12,389 nucleotides of DNA from NCBI RefSeq assembly GCF_014859565.1, contig NZ_JACUUA010000099.1:1-12389 (forward strand), read 5' to 3'. The position numbers and the translations under genes are program-made. Of the stretch, positions 7,169-12,389 are shown in pieces; the stretch's first letter is position 1; every line of letters starts with the position of its first letter. Under the pieces are notes generated by a model, which did no database searches, was not told the origin of the DNA, and was given only the letters and a program-made list of their open reading frames with translations. This stretch comes from Marinospirillum sp. GTDB taxonomy: Bacteria; Pseudomonadota; Gammaproteobacteria; Pseudomonadales; Halomonadaceae.

Positions 7169-7927
7169 ATGATCACTTCTGGCTATCAGGTGGCTTTGCT
7201 GCTGTCGGTGTTACTCGCTGTGGCCGGGCTGAGTTGGTGGGTAGCTCCCCGCGTCAGAACGGTGGAAGGTTTTTTCATGGGACAGGAACCGGGGTATGCG
7301 CCGGGTGTCTGGACGCTGACACTTTCTCAGGTGACGACCTGGATTTTTGCACGTTCGCTGCTGAACGCAGCCTTGCTGGGTGTTTTTGCCGGTTTGCACC
7401 GTCTGGGTGATGAAGAAATGATGGCAACCTTGCAGCGACTGCTGGGCACACCGGCGATTTTTCTGCTGGGGCTGGCACTGATTGTTTCTGCTGCATCCAC
7501 TCTGGATTCAACACTGTCCAGTGCATCCAAGCTGGCGGTTGTGGATATGGGCATGGGGCGCGTTGATCCCAACCGGGGTCGTCTGGTCATGCTGTTGTTC
7601 ATGCTGGGCGGGCTTTTGCTGGTTTATTTCGGTACCCGTGATTTGTATGCCGCCGTTGCGGTTAGTGGTACGGCCTCCCTGTTTTTGACTCCGGTGATCA
7701 TCTTCTGCATCTGGATGAACCGACGGGTGGCGCAGTGGAGTTTTCTGGTGAACTTCGTGTTTGCTGTAGGTGGTTCGGTGATTTACTTCCTGGAAACCTC
7801 CGGTTATGTGAACTGGATCGGTGGCTGGACGGGTGTTGAACATAATTACAGCAAGCTGTTAATTCTGACGCTGTTTATTCTAGGTGTAGGGTTGATCAGT
7901 TTCTGGTGGGGGATGCAGGATGAGTGA
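7169..7927 (+). CDS. Sodium:solute symporter family protein with large internal in-frame deletion
   Basis: The ends match the sodium:solute symporter (SSS) family, but the protein has only 252 residues against about 450-500 usually. Residues 1-67 hold the first membrane segment (7-26) and TM1 ([19 protein letters not shown]). The sequence then jumps at about residues 66-71 into the region before TM8 ([14 protein letters not shown]), followed by the TM8 sodium-site segment [16 protein letters not shown] (107-122) and four more hydrophobic spans to the end. About TM2-TM7, with most of the substrate path, are absent, so transport is unlikely. The frame is intact and the start has GAGG upstream. 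The last 8 bases overlap the next gene, suggesting translational coupling. It may be a decaying gene still serving as the operon leader. Substrate unknown. Confidence 0.75.
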   Translation: MITSGYQVALLLSVLLAVAGLSWWVAPRVRTVEGFFMGQEPGYAPGVWTLTLSQVTTWIFARSLLNAALLGVFAGLHRLGDEEMMATLQRLLGTPAIFLLGLALIVSAASTLDSTLSSASKLAVVDMGMGRVDPNRGRLVMLLFMLGGLLLVYFGTRDLYAAVAVSGTASLFLTPVIIFCIWMNRRVAQWSFLVNFVFAVGGSVIYFLETSGYVNWIGGWTGVEHNYSKLLILTLFILGVGLISFWWGMQDE

Positions 7928-8837
7928 CCTGATTGCCGGACGTACTTGTCCTCTGGATTATCGGTATCGACCTGAAGATATGGCAGCAGCACCTGAAGCT
8001 TTTTCCTGTGAGGTGCTGTATGTGGTTGGTGGGCTGTATGGTAATCCTTTTGCTCTGAAGGCAGTTGAAGCCCTGGCTGCAAAGGAGCCGGGAGCCAGAG
8101 TCGTTTTTAATGGTGATTTTCACTGGTTTGATGCGGATAAAGTCTGGTTTGACTGGATTCAGGAAGGGGTGGAAGCATTTGATGCTCTGGCCGGTAATGT
8201 CGAAAAGGAGCTGTGTCGAGCCACTGCCGATGCAGGCTGCGGCTGCGCCTACCCGGAAACTGTGGATCAAGCTCTGGTGGAACGCTCCAACCGGATTCAT
8301 CAGCGCCTGAAAGATCAACTGCCGGATGACAGTAAGCTTCTTGCAACTCTTCAGGCATTGCCGTTATTTATGAAAGTCCGGGTTGGTGAGCGGTTGGTTG
8401 CCCTGGTGCATGGTGATGCCACTTCGCTGGCAGGTTGGGGCTTTGATCGCAATGGCATAGATGAGCCTGACCGAAAAGCCGATATTCAAGGCTGGCTGCA
8501 AGCGGCTGAGGTGGATGCCTTTGCTTCTTCACATACCTGCCAACCGGTTTGCAGGCGCTACCCCGAGGGTGTGGTGATCAATAATGGTGCTGCGGGGATG
8601 CCTAATTTTAATGATGGCCTGTATGGGGTGGTAACAAGAATCGCCAATCGCTCTGGTTTACTGGAGCCCCTGTACCAGACTGACTATCAGGGTTTGTATT
8701 ATCAGGCATTACCGCTGTACTTTGATGCACCTGCCTGGCAGGAGTGGTTTCTGTCTTATTGGCCAGAAGGCTCAGATGCCTGGCTGTCCTACTGGCAACG
8801 CATCAGCCAGGGGACAGCGCTCAAGGTATCCGCTTGA
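7920..8837 (+). CDS. Metallophosphatase-like (calcineurin-fold) protein with altered metal-site motifs
   Basis: This 305-residue protein follows the order of a metallophosphoesterase. The usual DxHG first motif is replaced by GGLYGN (37-42), the GD motif is NGDFHWFD (64-71), the GNHD motif appears as AGNVEKE (91-97), a histidine motif is LVHGD (162-166), and the GHTH motif appears as SSHTC (203-207). A CGC pair (107-109) precedes YPETV. Retained are D66, N93, H164 and H205; the first Asp/His and the GNHD His/Asp are changed. It therefore either binds metal differently or has lost phosphatase activity. The ATG overlaps the stop of the symporter gene (ATGAGTGA), so both are cotranscribed. Its place beside an arsenosugar-type operon suggests a linked role, but that is inference. 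Confidence 0.65.
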   Translation: MSDLIAGRTCPLDYRYRPEDMAAAPEAFSCEVLYVVGGLYGNPFALKAVEALAAKEPGARVVFNGDFHWFDADKVWFDWIQEGVEAFDALAGNVEKELCRATADAGCGCAYPETVDQALVERSNRIHQRLKDQLPDDSKLLATLQALPLFMKVRVGERLVALVHGDATSLAGWGFDRNGIDEPDRKADIQGWLQAAEVDAFASSHTCQPVCRRYPEGVVINNGAAGMPNFNDGLYGVVTRIANRSGLLEPLYQTDYQGLYYQALPLYFDAPAWQEWFLSYWPEGSDAWLSYWQRISQGTALKVSA

Positions 8838-8866
8838 TCAATCAGTGATTGGCTACTGGTGCATTT

Positions 8867-9142
8867 TCAGGAGGTTGTGAAGGACAGCCTGGGTGTTTTT
8901 TGCAGATCAGGCTCACCTTCCCAGCCCAGCCCGGACGCTGTTTTTTGGGCATGGGCAAAGAGCACAGGTTGATCACCTGCCTGAACGATTTGATACGCTG
9001 TTTGACCTTTAAAACTTTCTGTTTTCCAGCCCTGTAAACCGGTTTGGGAAAAAGCCGGAGGCTGATCACCAGCATAAACACTGCCGATAAAAAGGCTTGT
9101 CATCAGTATTTTTATCGGGGTTCGTAATTGGGGAGAAAACAT
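8867..9142 (-). pseudogene. Truncated DUF3047-like secreted protein
   Basis: The 91-residue minus-strand reading frame starts with a plausible signal peptide (residues 1-24, ending SVYA). It continues with GLQGWKTESFKGQTAYQIV, then PVLFAHAQKTASGLGWE and PDLQKTPRLS, matching from memory the N-terminal part of DUF3047 proteins (F.G.T.Y, ASGL, DL.KTP.L). Family members run past 200 residues, with a Trp-rich stretch right after KTP.L. Here the frame ends in FTTS and no continuation appears in the other minus-strand frames before the metallophosphatase gene at 8837. The start has GAGG eight bases upstream, so it was a real gene. Its ATG and the ATG of the divergent glycosyltransferase share the palindrome CATG (9140-9143). 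Confidence 0.55.
9084..9118. promoter_or_regulatory. Perfect 10-bp inverted repeat upstream of the arsenosugar-type operon
   Basis: CCGATAAAAA (9084-9093) and TTTTTATCGG (9109-9118) are exact inverted arms around 15 bases. The right arm ends 22 bases before the glycosyltransferase ATG. The spacer includes TTGTCA (9097-9102), which matches a -35 box in five of six positions, although no good -10 was seen. The repeat lies in the signal-peptide codons of the truncated minus-strand gene. It could be an operator for a repressor of either gene, or a 5'UTR hairpin. Confidence 0.45.
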
Positions 9143-9875
9143 GGCGATACCTCAGAATGAGCGATTGGAGTTAATGAGTCGTCAGCAAAAAGGTTTTTCT
9201 TACAAAGCCAGCATTATCATCCCGGTTCTTAATGAAGCTGAGCAACTGCCTGATTTTCTGGCTGATTTGCAAAGCCTGCGCGATAAAGGCTGCGAACTGA
9301 TACTGGTGGATGGTGGCAGCAGTGATGCCAGTTGTACACTGGCGACAGGTCTGGTGGATCAATTGCTCGAATCACCCGCCGGACGCGCCATACAGCTGAA
9401 TCGGGGTGCGGCGGCAGCTTGTGGTGAATGGTTGTTTTTCCTGCATGCGGATACCCGCCTGACAGCGGCTTCAGAACAGGCTTTGCTGGCATTGATTGAA
9501 CGGGACAAGGCTTGCTGGGGGCGGTTTGATGTGTGTATTCAAGGAAAACACCCCCTGTTGTGGCTGGTGGCACGGATGATGAATCTGCGCTCCTGCCTGA
9601 CCGGTATGGCCACCGGAGATCAACTGATGTTTGTGCATCGTTGCCTGTTTGATGCGGTGCAAGGTTTTGTGGAACAACCCCTGATGGAAGACATCGAACT
9701 GTCCAGATGCCTGAAAAAGATTTGTCGCCCCTTGTGTCTGCCTCAGCGGGTGATTACCTCGGGGCGACGCTGGGATCAACGCGGTTTTTGGTCCACTGTG
9801 GTTTTGATGTGGCGTTTGCGCTGGTGTTACTGGCGGGGTGTTGCAGCCGAGCAGCTGGCACGGGAGTATCGCTGA
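9141..9875 (+). CDS. Family 2 glycosyltransferase, TIGR04283 arsenosugar-biosynthesis type
   Basis: This is a GT-A fold glycosyltransferase of the kind encoded beside ArsS radical SAM enzymes. Its 244 residues show the nucleotide-sugar-binding start SIIIPVLNEAEQLPDFL (24-40), ILVDGGSSDAS (54-64), GRAIQLNRGAAAACG (81-95) and the metal-binding HADT (102-105). Late family features are TGDQLMFV (158-165), MEDIELSRCLK (182-192), SGRRWDQRG (207-215) and YWRG (230-233). GGGGAG lies five bases before the ATG at 9141. A second in-frame ATG at 9174, also with GGAG, is possible and would still keep the whole domain. It is the first gene of the operon, and its stop overlaps the next start by one base (TGATG). 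A role in arsenosugar assembly is inferred from family and context. Confidence 0.88.
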   Translation: MAIPQNERLELMSRQQKGFSYKASIIIPVLNEAEQLPDFLADLQSLRDKGCELILVDGGSSDASCTLATGLVDQLLESPAGRAIQLNRGAAAACGEWLFFLHADTRLTAASEQALLALIERDKACWGRFDVCIQGKHPLLWLVARMMNLRSCLTGMATGDQLMFVHRCLFDAVQGFVEQPLMEDIELSRCLKKICRPLCLPQRVITSGRRWDQRGFWSTVVLMWRLRWCYWRGVAAEQLAREYR

Positions 9876-10474
9876 TGTCTGATTTAAGGGTGCAACTGGC
9901 TATTTTGGCGCGTGCACCGGTACCGGGACAATGCAAAACCCGCCTGATTCCGACACTCGGTGCTGAGGGTGCGGCGACACTTCACGCGCGACTGGTGGAG
10001 CTTAGTGTCAACACGGCACTGATGCTGCCGGATGTGGTGGTGACCCTCTGGACGGCTGATGATGCGGCACATCCATTTTTTCAGCAACTGGCTGCGTCCT
10101 GTCCGCAACTGCAATGGCAAGAACAGCCTGCAGGTGATCTGGGTGAACGGATGCATCAGGTGTTTGTGTCCACCGGGCAACCGACCCTGCTGATTGGCAG
10201 TGACTGCCCGGCGCTGACGGTGGATCTACTGCAAGACTGTGCAGATCACCTGAAGAATCATGCCGCTGTGTTTGTGCCTGCTGAAGACGGCGGTTATGTA
10301 CTGGTGGGGCTGCAATCACCCTGCCGTGCACTGTTTGCTGAGGTGGACTGGGGTACGGATCAGGTGATGCAACAGACCCGCCAGCGCCTGCAACAACAGC
10401 AAATGCATTGGGTGGAACCACTAACCCTGTGGGATGTGGATCGACCGGAAGATCTGTTGCGTTGCCCTGTGTAA
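9875..10474 (+). CDS. DUF2064 / TIGR04282-type glycosyltransferase (arsenosugar-associated)
   Basis: This 199-residue protein belongs to the nucleotidyltransferase-like DUF2064 family, often annotated as an arsenosugar-biosynthesis glycosyltransferase. Visible motifs are the LARAPVPGQCKTRL loop (11-24), GDLGERM, LLIGSDCPAL, PAEDGGYVLVGL, WGTDQV and DVDRPEDL near the end. The glycine/lysine-rich N-terminal motif and the SDCP and EDGG motifs resemble those that hold a nucleotide and metal in this fold. The start is placed at 9875 because ATG overlaps the stop of the preceding glycosyltransferase by one base. The frame is open further upstream, from 9707, but that part lies within the preceding gene. 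It is cotranscribed with its neighbours. The exact donor and acceptor are unknown. Confidence 0.88.
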   Translation: MSDLRVQLAILARAPVPGQCKTRLIPTLGAEGAATLHARLVELSVNTALMLPDVVVTLWTADDAAHPFFQQLAASCPQLQWQEQPAGDLGERMHQVFVSTGQPTLLIGSDCPALTVDLLQDCADHLKNHAAVFVPAEDGGYVLVGLQSPCRALFAEVDWGTDQVMQQTRQRLQQQQMHWVEPLTLWDVDRPEDLLRCPV

Positions 10475-10546
10475 GATTTTGTCCGGTGTGGCGACCAAAC
10501 CTGATCTGAAGCTGTTTTCTGAATCGACAAATTTTGAGGAAAAACC

Positions 10547-11512
10547 ATGCATGCCACCCTGCCCCGTTTGATCACCACGGATTTTCCTGCTTTGCAACGC
10601 AGCAGGCTGGAGGTTTTGCAGGCCAACATCACCCTGACCTGTAACCAGTCGTGTCTTCATTGTCATGTGGCTTCCAGCCCCAAACGTAAAGAAGCCATGA
10701 GCCATGCAACACTGGAGCTGCTGTTGCAAATGCTGGATCAACACCCGTCCATTCATACACTGGACATCACTGGGGGTGCCCCGGAACTGCATCCACAATT
10801 TCGCTGGCTGGTCAGTGAAGCGCGCAAGCGCAATGTGACGGTGCTGGATCGTTGCAACCTGACGATTCTGAGTGAACCGGGGCAGGAAGCTACGGCGGCA
10901 TTTCTGGCTGAACAGCAGGTGCAGGTGATTGCATCCTTACCCTGTTATTCAGCGGAAAACGTCAATGCCCAGCGCGGTGATGGTGTTTTTGAAGCCAGTA
11001 TCCGTGGGCTGAAGCAGTTAAATGCGCTGGGTTATGGTCAGCCGGGAACAGGGTTGGAGTTGCATCTGGTTTACAACCCACTGGGTCCCAGCCTGCCACC
11101 ACCGCAGCAGTCACTGGAAGCGGCCTACAAGGAGCAGTTGCAAACTCATTTTGATATTCAATTTAATCACCTGCTGACACTGGCCAATATGCCGATCCAG
11201 CGTTTTGGCAGCACCCTGATCAGCAAAGGCCAGTTTGAGCCCTACATGCAGTTGTTAAAAAGCAGCTTCAACGCCGCCACCCTGCCGGGTTTGATGTGCC
11301 TGAACACCTTGTCGGTGGATCATCTGGGGCAGGTGCATGATTGTGATTTTAACCAGCAGTTGCACTTGCCGCTGGGAGACGCGCGGCAACCCGTGCACTT
11401 GCAGGAGTTGCTGGATGTAGAACTGAACGGTCGACCCATCCGTGTGGCTGATCATTGTTACGGCTGTACAGCAGGGCAAGGCAGCAGTTGTGGTGGTGCG
11501 CTGACGGATTAA
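10547..11512 (+). CDS. arsS: Arsenosugar biosynthesis radical SAM protein ArsS
   Basis: This is a radical S-adenosylmethionine enzyme thought to attach the 5'-deoxyadenosyl group to methylated arsenic in the arsenosugar pathway. Its 321 residues begin with the iron-sulfur motif CNQSCLHC (C32, C36, C39: CX3CX2C) and the ITGGAPE SAM-binding motif (74-80). Family-specific stretches follow: DRCNLTI (101-107), LPCYSAENVNAQRG (131-144), YNPLGPSLPPPQQ (176-188), NMPIQRF (214-220), then the C-terminal Cys-rich domain with LMCLNTLSV, HDCDFNQQL and HCYGCTAGQGSSCGG (303-317). Some family members are selenoproteins; here every such position is an ordinary Cys codon and no in-frame TGA is read through. 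GAGGA precedes the ATG. The gap after the previous gene is 72 bases. No arsM lies in the window. Confidence 0.92.
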   Translation: MHATLPRLITTDFPALQRSRLEVLQANITLTCNQSCLHCHVASSPKRKEAMSHATLELLLQMLDQHPSIHTLDITGGAPELHPQFRWLVSEARKRNVTVLDRCNLTILSEPGQEATAAFLAEQQVQVIASLPCYSAENVNAQRGDGVFEASIRGLKQLNALGYGQPGTGLELHLVYNPLGPSLPPPQQSLEAAYKEQLQTHFDIQFNHLLTLANMPIQRFGSTLISKGQFEPYMQLLKSSFNAATLPGLMCLNTLSVDHLGQVHDCDFNQQLHLPLGDARQPVHLQELLDVELNGRPIRVADHCYGCTAGQGSSCGGALTD

Positions 11513-11523
11513 AGGAGAGCAGC

Positions 11524-12342
11524 ATGAATGATGAAGCCCTGTGGCGTGGTGGTATTTTTTTGCTGGTATTGCTGCTGGTGGCCGGAATGGAGTTCTGGCA
11601 ACCCAAACGCAGCTGGCGTGAATCCAGAACCCGGCGCTGGGGTATCAACCTCAGCCTGATTGTTATGAATGTGGTGATCCTACGCCTGACGCTGGGTGCT
11701 GCTGCGGTATTGATGGCTGTGCATGTACAACAGCAAGGCTGGGGGTTGTTGAATCTGGTGGAGTGGCCGGTGTGGCTGAAGTTTGTGCTTGGTCTGTTGC
11801 TGCTGGATCTGGCCATCTACCTGCAGCATGTGTTGTCTCATGCCTTGCCGATCTTCTGGCGACTGCATCAGGTGCATCATGCTGATCTGGATCTGGATGT
11901 CACCACCGGCCTGCGTTTTCATCCGCTGGAAATTCTGGTATCACTGATCTATAAGGTGGCTGTGGTCGTGGCGCTGGGGCTGGATCCCCTGACCGTACTG
12001 GTGTTTGAAGCGCTGCTGAATGCCGCCTCCATGTTCAGCCATGCCAATATCCGCCTGTCGCCAAAACTTGAAAGAGTAATCCGCTGGTTTGTCATCACCC
12101 CAGACATGCACCGTATTCACCATTCCATCCACCGGGATGAAACCGACAGCAACTTCGGTTTTTTCCTGTCGATCTGGGATCGATTACTCGGCACCTATAC
12201 CCAATCCCCCAGAGATGGTCACCTGCAGATGGTGCTGGGACTGGACTATTGCCAGCAACCCCAGCAGGTGAGCCTGACAAAATTACTGCTGATGCCTTTT
12301 CGGCCTTTGCCAAAACCTGCTGCGGAATCCAAAAAACCGTAA
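11524..12342 (+). CDS. Sterol desaturase / fatty acid hydroxylase family membrane protein
   Basis: This is a membrane di-iron oxygenase family protein of 272 residues. Hydrophobic spans cover about 8-22, 43-67, 85-101 and 139-165. The iron-binding histidine clusters are H102xxxH106 (QHVLSH), H115xxH118H119 (HQVHH), FSHAN (H173), and H196xxHH (199-200, HRIHHS) with H203, followed by DETDSNFGFFLSIWDRLLGTY, the typical family ending. The start at 11524 has AGGAGA upstream. The in-frame ATG at 11455 overlaps arsS and is rejected. It follows arsS by 11 bases and is clearly in the same operon. The substrate cannot be read from sequence; an arsenosugar-linked lipid or a carotenoid/fatty acyl chain are possibilities, all inferred. 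Confidence 0.88.
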   Translation: MNDEALWRGGIFLLVLLLVAGMEFWQPKRSWRESRTRRWGINLSLIVMNVVILRLTLGAAAVLMAVHVQQQGWGLLNLVEWPVWLKFVLGLLLLDLAIYLQHVLSHALPIFWRLHQVHHADLDLDVTTGLRFHPLEILVSLIYKVAVVVALGLDPLTVLVFEALLNAASMFSHANIRLSPKLERVIRWFVITPDMHRIHHSIHRDETDSNFGFFLSIWDRLLGTYTQSPRDGHLQMVLGLDYCQQPQQVSLTKLLLMPFRPLPKPAAESKKP

Positions 12343-12347
12343 GGCTT

Positions 12348-12389
12348 TCAGCGCCGGTTAATCTGTTGCAGCAGTTGATCAAAAACACC
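12348..12389 (-). CDS. C-terminal tail of an unidentified minus-strand gene (partial)
   Basis: The minus strand reads GVFDQLLQQINRR and then TGA (complement of 12348-12350), entering from the right edge. The tail looks like a normal amphipathic protein end and would converge on the sterol desaturase gene with a five-base gap. Thirteen residues cannot identify it, and an open frame this short may be chance. Confidence 0.35.
   Translation of the reverse strand, partial: GVFDQLLQQINRR

Noticed and set aside
7027..7176. In-frame N-terminal extension of the Aer-like receptor
   Set aside because: The extension is unlike Aer, overlaps the divergent symporter start and lacks support. With the start at 7026, PAS residues N34, R57, H58, D60 and W70 fall exactly on Aer numbering.
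8838..8866. CAATCAGTGATTG palindrome after the metallophosphatase gene as a terminator
   Set aside because: The stem is short (six pairs around a single central base), A/T-rich and has no T-run, so it does not make a usable hairpin.
9707..9874. Upstream extension of the DUF2064-type gene
   Set aside because: It would run inside the preceding glycosyltransferase, and the protein family begins at the LARAPVPG segment. The overlapping TGATG start at 9875 is typical of coupled genes.
10547..11512. ArsS as a selenoprotein
   Set aside because: All cysteine positions in the C-terminal domain are TGT or TGC codons, and the frame contains no internal TGA, so no selenocysteine is encoded here.

Overview
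The window looks like chromosomal DNA of a gammaproteobacterium, possibly a marine Oceanospirillales-type genus. This rests on protein resemblance alone (enterobacterial-type Sbp/CysTWA, a CysB regulator, an Aer-type receptor, an ArsS-type radical SAM cluster) and on moderate G+C. The genus cannot be fixed from sequence. Genes are tightly packed with clear Shine-Dalgarno sequences.

Region 1 (1-5373) is sulfur acquisition. On the minus strand, sbp-cysT-cysW-cysA (4207 down to 271) encode a complete sulfate/thiosulfate ABC importer: periplasmic binding protein, two membrane permeases and the ATPase. Divergent from sbp, on the plus strand, lies a cysB-type LysR regulator whose sulfate-contacting residues all match E. 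coli/Klebsiella CysB numbering. The 248-bp gap between sbp and cysB holds repeated TAAGC motifs and a T-N11-A palindrome, which are good operator candidates. Downstream of cysA, bases 54-270 carry no gene but hold an unusual density of inverted repeats, between the probable tail of a plus-strand gene (ending at 53) and the convergent cysA.

Region 2 (5389-7026, minus) is an Aer-like aerotaxis/energy receptor: PAS domain with the FAD-binding residues, two membrane segments, HAMP-like linker and MCP signalling domain.

Region 3 (7169-9142) shows signs of decay or remodelling. A sodium:solute symporter gene has lost its middle (about TM2-TM7) in frame. It is translationally overlapped by a metallophosphatase-like gene whose metal-binding motifs are partly replaced. 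A minus-strand DUF3047-like secreted protein gene is cut off after about 90 residues.

Region 4 (9141-12342, plus) is a compact operon of the arsenosugar-biosynthesis type: a family 2 glycosyltransferase (TIGR04283 type), a DUF2064/TIGR04282-type nucleotidyl/glycosyltransferase, an ArsS-type radical SAM enzyme with a Cys-rich C-terminal domain, and a sterol desaturase/fatty acid hydroxylase family membrane protein. No ArsM methyltransferase is in the window. A perfect 10-bp inverted repeat sits just upstream of the first gene. The last bases (12348-12389) look like the tail of a convergent minus-strand gene.

The strongest candidates for something undescribed are the arsenosugar-type operon with its lipid-hydroxylase partner and degenerate phosphatase neighbour, and the multi-stem structured element at 56-261.
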